A stretch of 8,602 bases of DNA. Source: Glacieibacterium sp038210595. Its GTDB lineage: Bacteria; Pseudomonadota; Alphaproteobacteria; Sphingomonadales; Sphingomonadaceae. A model generated the notes under the pieces. The model searched no databases, had not been told where the DNA came from, and saw only the letters and a program-made list of their open reading frames with translations. The translations under genes and the position numbers were made by a program. The stretch is from positions 1 to 8,602 of the forward strand of contig JBBQWN010000059.1 in the NCBI GenBank assembly GCA_038210595.1. Reading direction: 5' to 3'. Positions 1 to 6,185 of the stretch are shown here, in pieces (the stretch's first letter is position 1; the number at the start of each line of letters is the position of its first letter).

Positions 1-25
1 GCGTTATATGGCCTGTGCAATTCAA

Positions 26-148
26 GGGACCTCCAGGGCGATGGTTCGCAGCGAACTTGCTGCAATCAACTGCCTTGCGGTTGGAAGTCCCATGGGGCAG
101 CGGAGGGCGTATCTAGGGTCGCGGACCCCCTTAGTAAAGCGGTTTTTT
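26..148 (+). ncRNA. Possible structured small RNA or leader (6S-like is one option)
   Basis: This stretch is visibly less GC-rich than the genes and dense in short helices. Hand folding gives CCTCC 30-34 with GGAGG 102-106, a hairpin GTTCG-CAG-CGAAC at 44-56, GCTGC 59-63 with GCAGC 97-101, a 7-bp hairpin CAACTGC/GCGGTTG at 67-83, and GGGTC-GCG-GACCC at 116-128. A run of six T follows at 143-148. The pairing 59-63/97-101 stacks directly on 30-34/102-106 on its 3' side, so most of the stretch fits a single fold. The general look (a long irregular rod about 120 bases long, with no ORF of its own) could fit a 6S-type RNA, but I cannot identify a family. It could equally be the 3' end and terminator of an upstream gene, or the 5' leader of the dehydratase gene. 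Ends and strand are approximate. Confidence 0.3.
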
Positions 149-197
149 GTTACAGCGTTTTTCGTGGTTTTGCCTTGGCCCTTCAAAAGGTTAGCCT

Positions 198-1175
198 GTG
201 AGTAAAAATAACGTTTTTAGAACGGTTTCGCGGGCCGATATTGTGGCGGCGGCCGAGCGCATCCGGGGCCACGCGGTGCGGACGCCGCTGCTGCGCTCCG
301 ACGCGCTCGATGCCGCGACCGGCGCGCGACTCTGGCTGAAGCCCGAGTGTCTGCAGCGCACCGGCAGCTTCAAGTTCCGCGGCGCCTATAACCGGCTGGC
401 AGCGCTGGAACCGGGCGAGGCACCGGGCGGCGTGGTGGCGTTCAGCAGCGGCAATCACGCGCAGGGTGTCGCGGCGGCGGCAGCCATGCTCGGGATGCCG
501 GCGCTGATCGTCATGCCCAGCGATGCCCCCGCCAACAAGGTGGCGCGCACCCGGGCGCACGGCGCGGAGGTGGTGTTCTACGACCGGCTGACGGAGGACC
601 GCGCGGCAATCGCAGGCGACATCGCGGCGCAGCGCGGCGCGGTGATCGTGCCACCCTTCGACGATTCGTTCGTCATCGCGGGCCAGGGGACGGTGGGGCT
701 CGAGGCGGCGGACGACCTTGCCGCGATGGGCGTCACCGCCGACCTCGCCATCGTCTGCTGCGGTGGCGGCGGGCTGGCGAGCGGCGTCGCCATCGGCGCG
801 GGGTTGCCGGTGACCATCGTCGAGCCGCTGGGCTATGACGATGTCGTCCGCTCGCTGGCGGCGGGCCATATCCTGCCGGTCGAGAATCCGCAGCCGACGT
901 TGTGCGATGCGCTGCAGACGCTGATTACCAGCGACCTCACCTTCGGCATCCTGCGTCAGCGGGGCGCGCACGGCGTCGTGGTGACCGAGGCGCAGGTGAT
1001 GACCGCGGTCGCCTTCGCGTTCCGCGAATTGAAACTGGTGGTCGAACCGGGCGGCGCGGTGGCACTCGCGGCGGCACTCGCGGGATTGGTCGAGCTCCGG
1101 GGGAAGACCGCACTGGTCATACTGTCGGGCGGCAATGTCGGGCCGGAGGTGTTCGCGCGGTGCCTGGCGGCATGA
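198..1175 (+). CDS. Threonine/serine dehydratase (PLP-dependent, catabolic type)
   Basis: This is a cytosolic fold-type II PLP enzyme of 325 residues. It probably deaminates L-threonine to 2-oxobutyrate and L-serine to pyruvate. The Schiff-base lysine is K59 in GSFKFRGA, the substrate-carboxylate loop is SSGNHAQG (83-90), the PLP-phosphate loop is CGGGGLASG (188-196), and SGGN (310-313) holds the pyridine nitrogen. The length covers only the catalytic domain. There is no C-terminal ACT regulatory domain, so isoleucine feedback as in biosynthetic IlvA is not expected. The GTG start at 198 is favoured by AAGG at 187-190, seven bases upstream, and the family similarity begins soon after it. Serine racemase and threo-3-hydroxyaspartate ammonia-lyase share these motifs, so the exact substrate is open. 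The family is certain. The gene stands alone, with about 80 bases before the next gene. Confidence 0.93.
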   Translation: MSKNNVFRTVSRADIVAAAERIRGHAVRTPLLRSDALDAATGARLWLKPECLQRTGSFKFRGAYNRLAALEPGEAPGGVVAFSSGNHAQGVAAAAAMLGMPALIVMPSDAPANKVARTRAHGAEVVFYDRLTEDRAAIAGDIAAQRGAVIVPPFDDSFVIAGQGTVGLEAADDLAAMGVTADLAIVCCGGGGLASGVAIGAGLPVTIVEPLGYDDVVRSLAAGHILPVENPQPTLCDALQTLITSDLTFGILRQRGAHGVVVTEAQVMTAVAFAFRELKLVVEPGGAVALAAALAGLVELRGKTALVILSGGNVGPEVFARCLAA

Positions 1176-1254
1176 GCGTGACGCCACAATCGCCCACGGA
1201 ACACAAATTTTTCGGGGTAGTCGGGGCCGGGCACCTGACCTAGGCCGCATAGCC

Positions 1255-2034
1255 ATGAGTACGCCGGCAGACGACGGGTTTTGGGCGCTGACCGACAAGG
1301 AGAAGCAGACCCTGCGTCTGATCGTGCGCGGCCATGACGCGAAATCGGTCGCGCGCAGCCTCAACCTGTCTGTGCACACCATCAACGAACGGCTGCGCGA
1401 CGCGCGGCGCAAGATGGCGGTGTCGAGCAGCCGCGAGGCCGCGCGCCTGTTGCAGGCGGCCGAGGTTAAGTTCGGGCCGGCGAACCCCGATTTTTCCGGG
1501 GACACGGAAATCGGGGGCGACGCGCGCGATTGCCGGGTCGATGTGGAGCGTGCGCCGATCACGGGCGTCGAGCGGACCAACCCCCGCTCGCCCATCATCG
1601 CAGGAGTTTTTCTCATGATGCTTGCCCTCGGCCTGTTCGCGCTGGTTGCGCTTCCCGAAGCCGCGACGACGAGTCCGCCCACGCCGGCCGCCGCAAGCGC
1701 GGCGGTCAATGCGGATTTGGTGGACGCGGCGCGGAAATGGCTCGGCCTGGTCGATCAGGGCAAGTGGGACGAGAGCTATCGGGCCACCTCGCCGGCCTTC
1801 CGCAAGCTCAACACGGCCAAGGTCTGGGCGACGACGTCGGAACAGGTGCGGGTGCCGCTGGGCGCGGTGATCTCGCGCACGTTCCTCAGCTATGAGAACC
1901 TGCCCGCGCCGCCGGCCGGCTATGACGTCGTGAAGTTCCGCACCAGCTTTGCCAACAAGGCGGATGCGGTGGAGACGGTGTCGCTCGATCGTGCGGGCGG
2001 CAATTGGCGCATCGTGGGCGTGACGATCGAATAG
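1255..2034 (+). CDS. Membrane-anchored LuxR-type HTH regulator with DUF4019 domain
   Basis: The protein has 259 residues in three parts. Residues 11-66 form a LuxR/GerE-type helix-turn-helix: LTDKEKQTLRLIVRG, then SVARSLNLSVHTINERL, then a final helix ending EAARLL. Residues 113-133 form one hydrophobic span (PIIAGVFLMMLALGLFALV). After an Ala/Pro/Thr linker, residues 153-258 match DUF4019, with KWLGLVDQGKWDESY near its start, SFANKADAVETV and a terminal WRIVGVTIE. The order implies a cytoplasmic DNA-binding head and a periplasmic DUF4019 tail, a one-component layout like ToxR/CadC. There is no receiver or autoinducer domain. The ligand and target genes are unknown. The frame is open back to 1135, inside the dehydratase gene, but ATG 1255 is chosen because the HTH begins just after it. 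The upstream site is weak (TAGG at 1241-1244, ten bases away). The domain calls are firm and the signalling role is inferred. Confidence 0.85.
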   Translation: MSTPADDGFWALTDKEKQTLRLIVRGHDAKSVARSLNLSVHTINERLRDARRKMAVSSSREAARLLQAAEVKFGPANPDFSGDTEIGGDARDCRVDVERAPITGVERTNPRSPIIAGVFLMMLALGLFALVALPEAATTSPPTPAAASAAVNADLVDAARKWLGLVDQGKWDESYRATSPAFRKLNTAKVWATTSEQVRVPLGAVISRTFLSYENLPAPPAGYDVVKFRTSFANKADAVETVSLDRAGGNWRIVGVTIE

Positions 2035-2040
2035 GGCGAC

Positions 2041-2069
2041 GGCTCGGGGTGCGAGCGGCTTCGCGAGCC
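2041..2069. terminator. Dyad between convergent genes, possible weak terminator
   Basis: GGCTCG (2041-2046) and CGAGCC (2064-2069) form a perfect 6-bp inverted repeat, with a further possible pairing GCGA/TCGC inside the loop. It starts seven bases after the regulator's stop codon and ends at the stop codon of the facing small ORF, where a shared terminator would be placed. No T-run follows on either strand, so intrinsic termination is doubtful. Confidence 0.3.
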
Positions 2070-2216
2070 CTACGCGGCCTGCGCGGTTTCCAGTTGTCGC
2101 GGCGGGTGCGGTGTGGCGACAGGTTCCGGCGGCTTGGCGGCGGCGGCGCGCTGCGCTTCCAGCCGCCGGGCGGCGGCGAGGCGGCGGTGATGTTCGCTGA
2201 CTTCGATGAACGACAT
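2070..2216 (-). CDS. Small hypothetical protein (48 aa), Ala/Arg-rich
   Basis: This is a possible microprotein of 48 residues, beginning MSFIEVSEHHRRLAAARRLE. It has an N-terminal amphipathic helix rich in Ala, Arg and Glu (about residues 5-28), then a proline-rich tail (KPPEPVATPHPPRQ). There is no signal peptide, membrane span or cysteine, and I recognise no family. Support comes from a good ribosome site, GGAG six bases before the ATG at 2216, and from filling a gap of about 300 bases that otherwise has no gene. It converges on the HTH-DUF4019 gene and lies downstream of glpD on the same strand, 115 bases after its stop. Against it, the sequence is of low complexity and antisense ORFs are common at this GC content. 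It could be a chance ORF. Confidence 0.45.
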   Translation of the reverse strand: MSFIEVSEHHRRLAAARRLEAQRAAAAKPPEPVATPHPPRQLETAQAA

Positions 2217-2331
2217 ATCGGTCTCCGCTCGAAGCGGGAGCAATGTGGCTCTCAGTCGCTGTGATGCTCGATGAAAGACGCAGCGATCAGTGGAATATAG
2301 GCCTTTCCGGGGCGGCTTTACAGGGGTGTTT

Positions 2332-3849
2332 TCATTCCGCCGCCATCTCGCCGCCCGGCGTCGCGAAGCGGTGGCCAAGGACCGGCACGTCATCGACCGG
2401 GGCGCTCGCCTCGCCGAACCAGGCAGCGACTTTGGCTTTGGCCTCGCGGTCGAGGTGCAGGCCCAGCTTGGTGCGCCGCCACAGCACATCCTCGGACGTG
2501 GTCGCCCATTCGTTCGCCGCATAGTGCGCCAGCTCGGCCTCGAAGACGCCGCCGAGATTGGCGCCCAGCCCGCCCGTCAGCAGCGGTTCGCACGCCGTGC
2601 CGAGCGTGTAGGCGAGGCGCTTGACGATCTTGGGGTCATAGTCGGCGTGGGCCAGCGTCAGGTTCTCCAGCCAGCGCGCGAACGCCGCCTGGCCGGTCTC
2701 GCCGCTCAGCCGGGGCACGTCGCCGCCGGGCAGGGGCGCGGTGGCGGTCCACTTCTTCGTCTTCTTCGCGACGATCTTCAGCACGGCCTCGGACAGCACC
2801 CGGTAGGTGGTGATCTTGCCGCCGACGACGGTCATCGCGTTGTCGCCGTGTTCGACCAGCCGGTAGTCGCGGCTGGTCTCGCGGTCGCCCTTGCCGGCCT
2901 CGAGGATCAGCGGGCGGACGCCCGAATAGCGGTGGACGACGTCGTCGCGGGTCAGCGGCCGTGACAGGTAGCGGTTGACCGCCCCGAGCAGATAGTCGGT
3001 CTCGGCCTCGGTGATGTGCGCGGCCTCGGGCGTGTCGATGTCGCGCTCGGTGGTGCCGATCAGCGAATAGTCGCGCTCGTAGGGGATGACGAAGACGATG
3101 CGGCCGTCGTCCTGCTGCAGCATGAAGGCGTCGCGGCCGAGGTGGACGCGGCGGGTGACGAGGTGCGAGCCCTGCACCAGCCGCAGCGCGGGCGCGTCGT
3201 TCCGCCCCATCACGGCGCGCGCGATCTCGCCCGCCCACGGCCCGGCGGCGTTGACGAGGTAGTTCGCCTGGAGCGTCCGCCCGTCGTCGAGCGCGACCTG
3301 CCACACCCCGTCCTCGCGGCGCGCCGAGGTGACGCGGGTGCGCGGCGCGATCAGCGCGCCCTTCGCGGCGGCGTCCTGGACGTTGGCGATGACCAGCCGC
3401 GCGTCGTCGACCCAGCCGTCCCAGTAGCGGAAGGCGGTGCGGTATTTCGCGTCGAGCGCGCGCCCGGCGCGGTCGTTCCGGAGGTCGATCTTCGCCGAGC
3501 CGGGCACGACGTTCCGCTTCGCCAGGTGATCGTAGAGGAACAGCCCGGCGCGCAGCATCCACTCCGGCCGCTGGCCGGTGGCGGGCAGCACGAAACCCTG
3601 CGGCCAGGTGATGTGCGGCGCGATGTCGAGGATCACCTCGCGCTCCGCCAGCGCCTTCCTGACCAGCCCGAAGGCGTAGAACTCCAGGTAGCGCAGCCCG
3701 CCGTGGATCAGCTTGGTCGACGCGCTCGACGTCGCGCCGCCGAGGTCGCCGGCCTCGACCAGCGCCACCGACAGCCCGCGCCCGGCGGCGTCGCGGGCGA
3801 TGCCGGCGCCGTTGATGCCGCCGCCGATGATGAGCAGGTCGTGGGTCAC
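2332..3849 (-). CDS. glpD: Aerobic glycerol-3-phosphate dehydrogenase
   Basis: This FAD enzyme on the inner face of the cytoplasmic membrane oxidises sn-glycerol-3-phosphate to dihydroxyacetone phosphate and reduces quinone. At 505 residues it has the usual length. The N-terminus is a dinucleotide-binding fold, LLIIGGGINGAGIARDAAGRG (5-25), with an acidic residue ending the second strand (VEAGD). The family signature SSASTKLIHGGLRYLE is at 41-56, the second FAD motif GGKITTYR at 343-350, and the C-terminal helical domain contains WRRTKLGLHL (457-466). The start is GTG at 3849: AGGA lies seven bases upstream, and only three residues precede the conserved core. It is transcribed divergently from glpK with 42 bases between the start codons, so the two are probably controlled together. 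No residues look missing or broken. Confidence 0.96.
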   Translation of the reverse strand: MTHDLLIIGGGINGAGIARDAAGRGLSVALVEAGDLGGATSSASTKLIHGGLRYLEFYAFGLVRKALAEREVILDIAPHITWPQGFVLPATGQRPEWMLRAGLFLYDHLAKRNVVPGSAKIDLRNDRAGRALDAKYRTAFRYWDGWVDDARLVIANVQDAAAKGALIAPRTRVTSARREDGVWQVALDDGRTLQANYLVNAAGPWAGEIARAVMGRNDAPALRLVQGSHLVTRRVHLGRDAFMLQQDDGRIVFVIPYERDYSLIGTTERDIDTPEAAHITEAETDYLLGAVNRYLSRPLTRDDVVHRYSGVRPLILEAGKGDRETSRDYRLVEHGDNAMTVVGGKITTYRVLSEAVLKIVAKKTKKWTATAPLPGGDVPRLSGETGQAAFARWLENLTLAHADYDPKIVKRLAYTLGTACEPLLTGGLGANLGGVFEAELAHYAANEWATTSEDVLWRRTKLGLHLDREAKAKVAAWFGEASAPVDDVPVLGHRFATPGGEMAAE

Positions 3850-3856
3850 ACGGTTG

Positions 3857-3882
3857 TCCTAGGGCGCGTCCGCCCGCTAGGA
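3857..3882. promoter_or_regulatory. Inverted repeat carrying both Shine-Dalgarno sites in the glpD-glpK gap
   Basis: TCCTAG (3857-3862) and CTAGGA (3877-3882) form a perfect 6-bp inverted repeat 14 bases apart, centred in the 42-base gap between the divergent start codons. Each arm holds the AGGA ribosome site of one gene: seven bases from the glpD GTG and nine from the glpK ATG. GGCG (3863-3866) and CGCC (3871-3874) can add pairs inside. The repeat might be an operator, or simply two ribosome sites facing each other. Confidence 0.45.
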
Positions 3883-3891
3883 AAGATGGCG

Positions 3892-5346
3892 ATGACCGCT
3901 GACCTCATTCTCGTCCTCGACGAAGGCACGACCTCGACCCGCGCCATCGTCTTCGACACCGGCGGTCGCATCGTTACCCAATGCGGGCGGCCGCTGACCC
4001 AGCATTATCCCCGTCCCGGCTGGGTCGAGCACGACGCCGCCGAGATCTGGGAGCGCAGCCGCTCGTGCCTCGAGGAGGCCGCCGCCAGCGTCGGGGTCGA
4101 ACGCATCGCCGGCATCGGCATCACCAACCAGCGCGAGACGGTGGTGTTCTGGGACCGCACGACCGGCGAGCCGCTGGCGCCCGCGATCGTCTGGCAGGAC
4201 CGGCGGACGGCGGACCTGTGCGAGCGGCTGAAGGCGGACGGCCACGAGGCGGCGGTGCAGGCGACGACGGGCCTTGTGCTCGATCCGTATTTCTCGGGCA
4301 CCAAGATCGCTTGGGCCTTAGAGAACTGGCCCGCCGTGCGGGACTGTCCGGACCTCGCGCTGGGCACGGTCGATGCGTATCTGCTGTTCCGCCTGACCGG
4401 CGTCCACGCCACCGACGCGACCAATGCGTCGCGGACGCTGCTGATGGACCTGCGCACCTGCGCGTGGGACGAGGCGATGATCGACCTGCTCGGCGTGCCA
4501 CGCGCGGCGCTGCCGGCGATCACCGACTGCGCCGGGGAACTGGGCACGACGACCCTGCTCGGGCGCGCTGTTCCGGTCACCGCCAGCATCGGCGACCAGC
4601 AGGCCGCGGCGGTCGGCCAGGCCTGCCTCCACCCCGGCATGGTCAAGGCGACTTACGGGACCGGCGCGTTCCTCCTCGCCCATGCCGGGGCGACGCCGCC
4701 GGTGTCCGAGCACCGCCTGCTGTCGACTTGTGCATGGCGGCTGGACGGCGTCGCCGCCTATGCGCTGGAAGGCAGCATCTTCACCGCCGGCAGCGCGGTG
4801 CAGTGGCTGCGCGACGGGCTCGGCGTGATCGACAGCAGCGCCGATAGCGAGGCGTTGGCGCGGTCGGTCCCCGACAGCGGCGGTGTGGTCGTGGTACCGG
4901 CACTGGCGGGCATGGGCGCGCCGCACTGGCGGGCGGACGCGCGCGGGCTGGTCACCGGGCTGACGGCGGGTACGACGCGCGCCCACCTCGTCCGCGCGAC
5001 GCTGGAGGCGATGGGTCAGCAGACCGCCGACCTGCTGGAGGCGCTGGCCGCCGACGGGGTCGCGCCGACGACGCTCAGGGTTGATGGCGGCATGGTGGCG
5101 AACGGCTGGCTGTGTCAGGACCTGGCGGACTCGATCGGGCTGCCGGTCGAGCGGCCGGCGGTCATCGAGACGACGGCGCTGGGCTGTGCGATGCTGGCCG
5201 GGCTGGGTGCGGGGCTGTTCGCCACGCTGGACGAGGCCAGCGCGATGGCGCGGCCCGACCGGATGTTCGAGCCCGCGGGCAGCGACCGGCGAGCGGCGCG
5301 GCGCGCGCGCTGGCAGCATGCCGTGCGTCAGGTGCTGGCGTCGTGA
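3892..5346 (+). CDS. glpK: Glycerol kinase
   Basis: This cytosolic FGGY-family kinase phosphorylates glycerol with ATP to sn-glycerol-3-phosphate, the substrate of the divergent glpD. With ATG 3892 it has 484 residues, slightly short of the usual 500. The phosphate-binding start is LDEGTTSTRA (9-18). Substrate contacts lie in WVEHD (44-48) and GITNQRETVVFWD (76-88). The catalytic aspartate is D235 in SIGDQQAA, and YGTGAF (255-260), ALEGS (291-295), PALAGMGAPHW (336-346) and RVDGG (396-400) follow in family order. The first ATG, at 3886, leaves only three bases after AGGA, while 3892 leaves nine, so 3892 is preferred; the choice adds or removes two residues. The frame stays open back to 3016, but that part is only the antisense of glpD. 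The glycine-rich fructose-1,6-bisphosphate loop of the E. coli enzyme is not present before D235. Confidence 0.96.
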   Translation: MTADLILVLDEGTTSTRAIVFDTGGRIVTQCGRPLTQHYPRPGWVEHDAAEIWERSRSCLEEAAASVGVERIAGIGITNQRETVVFWDRTTGEPLAPAIVWQDRRTADLCERLKADGHEAAVQATTGLVLDPYFSGTKIAWALENWPAVRDCPDLALGTVDAYLLFRLTGVHATDATNASRTLLMDLRTCAWDEAMIDLLGVPRAALPAITDCAGELGTTTLLGRAVPVTASIGDQQAAAVGQACLHPGMVKATYGTGAFLLAHAGATPPVSEHRLLSTCAWRLDGVAAYALEGSIFTAGSAVQWLRDGLGVIDSSADSEALARSVPDSGGVVVVPALAGMGAPHWRADARGLVTGLTAGTTRAHLVRATLEAMGQQTADLLEALAADGVAPTTLRVDGGMVANGWLCQDLADSIGLPVERPAVIETTALGCAMLAGLGAGLFATLDEASAMARPDRMFEPAGSDRRAARRARWQHAVRQVLAS

Positions 5347-5507
5347 CCGACGTGCTGCTCGCAGTCGCCATGTTCGCGGCACTGGCGTTGATTGGCACCG
5401 GCGTCTGGATGCTCGTGAAAGGCGTCGGCACCCGCCTGAAGGCCGGGCTGATGATCGCCGCGGGCCTGGTCACGATCTTCAACGTCTGGGTCAGCACCGC
5501 GGTCTAG
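5343..5507 (+). CDS. Two-helix membrane microprotein, coupled to glpK
   Basis: This 54-residue protein is almost wholly membrane. Helix 1 is about residues 3-26 (VLLAVAMFAALALIGTGVWML), a short basic loop KGVGTRLKAG follows, and helix 2 is about 35-53 (LMIAAGLVTIFNVWV). The short basic loop suggests a hairpin with its turn in the cytoplasm. The GTG start overlaps the glpK stop in GTGA, and AGGTG (5330-5334) sits eight bases upstream, so translation is probably coupled to glpK. No family is recognised. Glycerol operons often carry the GlpF channel here, but this protein is far too small and lacks NPA motifs. A partner or stabiliser role at the membrane is possible but is only inference. Hydrophobicity, ribosome site and overlap make it a believable gene. 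Confidence 0.72.
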   Translation: MTDVLLAVAMFAALALIGTGVWMLVKGVGTRLKAGLMIAAGLVTIFNVWVSTAV

Positions 5508-5541
5508 CGGCGGCCGTTGCAATACGCCGGGCGGCCGCTAG
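5504..5541. repeat. 8-bp inverted repeat between two small genes
   Basis: CTAGCGGC (5504-5511) and GCCGCTAG (5534-5541) form a perfect 8-bp inverted repeat around a 22-base loop. The loop can pair further as GGC (5512-5514) with GCC (5526-5528). The left arm contains the TAG stop of the membrane microprotein. Without a T-run it is not a clear intrinsic terminator. The right arm also overlaps the promoter candidate for the next gene, so it may be an operator or an mRNA-end structure. Confidence 0.4.
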
Positions 5542-5544
5542 CGT
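5518..5544 (+). promoter_or_regulatory. Possible promoter for the exported 96-aa protein
   Basis: TTGCAA (5518-5523) resembles a -35 box, and TAGCGT (5539-5544), 15 bases later, could serve as a GC-rich -10. The short spacer and the poor -10 make it weak. It lies about 22 bases before the ATG at 5567, consistent with a short leader. Confidence 0.3.
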
Positions 5545-5566
5545 TGCGCGACCGAAGGAGTCCCTC

Positions 5567-5857
5567 ATGCGCCTCGCCGCCGCTGTTCTCGTGGCTATCG
5601 CCCTGCCTGCCGCGGCGTCAACGCCGGCCAGCTATGCCGCGCTCGACAAGCGCTCGGCCGCGGCCTGCGTCACCGCTGCGGGGCTCAAGCGCAGCAAGAT
5701 CGGGCCGGCGGTGCGCTTTTCCGACACGCTGCTGATCGATGCGCGCGTCGTCACCGGCACCTGGCCGCAGAAGCATATGAAGGGCGCCAGCGCGACGATG
5801 CTGTGCCTCTACAACCGCAAGACCGGTGTGGTCGAAGTGCAGGAAGCGGCGCGCTAG
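5567..5857 (+). CDS. Small exported protein of unknown function (96 aa)
   Basis: The product is a 96-residue precursor with a clear Sec signal peptide: MR, a hydrophobic core LAAAVLVAIALP, then AAAST with cleavage probable near residues 17-19. The mature part, about 77 residues, starts TPASYAALDKRSAAACVTAAGL and carries two cysteines, C34 and C80, that could form a disulfide in the periplasm. The central segment RFSDTLLIDARVVTGTW looks like beta strands. The end, MLCLYNRKTGVVEVQEA, also looks like a strand pair. I recognise no family. The start is secure: AAGGAG at 5555-5560 lies six bases before the ATG. It follows the membrane microprotein by 59 bases and probably has its own promoter. Confidence 0.78.
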   Translation: MRLAAAVLVAIALPAAASTPASYAALDKRSAAACVTAAGLKRSKIGPAVRFSDTLLIDARVVTGTWPQKHMKGASATMLCLYNRKTGVVEVQEAAR

Positions 5858-5868
5858 GCTTGATTGGT

Positions 5869-5886
5869 GCGGGCTAGGAGCCCTGC
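5869..5886. terminator. Hairpin between convergent genes, possible bidirectional terminator
   Basis: GGGCT-AGG-AGCCC at 5871-5883 is a perfect 5-bp hairpin. Two more pairs (GC 5869-5870 with GC 5885-5886) form past a single bulged T. It lies 12 bases after the stop of the exported protein and includes the stop codon of the facing DUF2442 gene. No T-run is present on either side. Confidence 0.35.
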
Positions 5887-6185
5887 GCTGCTAACTCGCT
5901 CTTGCGGGGCAAGCCCGGCCATGTGCCGGTAGCGCCTTTTGCGCCGCGCAACAGGCCGGCAACGCTGATATGCTCGTCGATATCCGGCCAGTGGAGACAT
6001 TCGCCATCAGCGATTATTTCCCACGCGACCAATTCTTCAGGATTTGACTCCGCCAAGCGCGGATACCGGCTCGTCGGCACCGAAATGGTCCGCCCGTCGT
6101 CCAGATCGACCGTCAGCCGCTCGTCGGCCACCGCCAGCTTAACGGCGCGGGGCGGGTTCGGGATGTTGTGTGCCAAAGAAGCCAT
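5874..6185 (-). CDS. DUF2442 domain protein
   Basis: The intact protein has 103 residues. The DUF2442 core spans about 12-80: a strand pair (AVKLAVADERLTVDLDDGR), then SVPTSRYPRLAESNPEE, then WEIIADGECLHWPDIDEHISVAGLL, which holds the family's HWPD-D--IS-GLL signature. The tail from residue 81 is basic and poorly conserved. There is no extra C-terminal HTH as in longer DUF2442 proteins. The ATG at 6185 lies inside the end of the damaged DUF4160 gene, giving a 47-base overlap in the original reading, and has no strong ribosome site, so it was probably translated by coupling. DUF4160 and DUF2442 genes commonly occur side by side, and a toxin-antitoxin-like role has been suspected but, to my knowledge, not proven. 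With the frameshift upstream, an in-frame ORF runs from 6413 through this gene (179 residues), so a fusion product is also possible. Confidence 0.8.
   Translation of the reverse strand: MASLAHNIPNPPRAVKLAVADERLTVDLDDGRTISVPTSRYPRLAESNPEELVAWEIIADGECLHWPDIDEHISVAGLLRGAKGATGTWPGLPRKSELAAQGS

Noticed and set aside
1198..1223. GGAAC upstream of the HTH gene as an EcfG-type general stress promoter
   Set aside because: GGAAC is present at 1198-1202, but no CGTT-like -10 lies 16-17 bases further (AGTC or GTCG instead).
1135..1254. Upstream start of the HTH-DUF4019 gene inside the dehydratase gene
   Set aside because: The 40 added residues are the out-of-frame reading of the dehydratase end and are unlike an HTH protein. 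ATG 1255 fits the domain.
183..1709. Long minus-strand ORF (508 codons) opposite the dehydratase and HTH genes
   Set aside because: It is antisense to two well-supported genes, Arg/Ala/His-rich, with no recognisable motifs. Such frames are common in GC-rich codon usage.
2217..2331. Gene or RNA in the gap between glpD and the 48-residue ORF
   Set aside because: Only a weak dyad around AGGCCT near 2300 is seen. There is no ORF, strong hairpin with T-run, or clear promoter.
2636..3562. Arg-rich minus-strand ORF inside glpD
   Set aside because: It is a shifted frame of the real gene, and its composition (runs of Arg, Ala, Gly, Pro) is typical of a GC-rich shadow.
3016..3885. Plus-strand extension of the glpK frame through the antisense of glpD
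   Set aside because: The extension matches no protein family, glpK homology starts at 3892 with a ribosome site, and the strand opposite glpD is simply free of stops.
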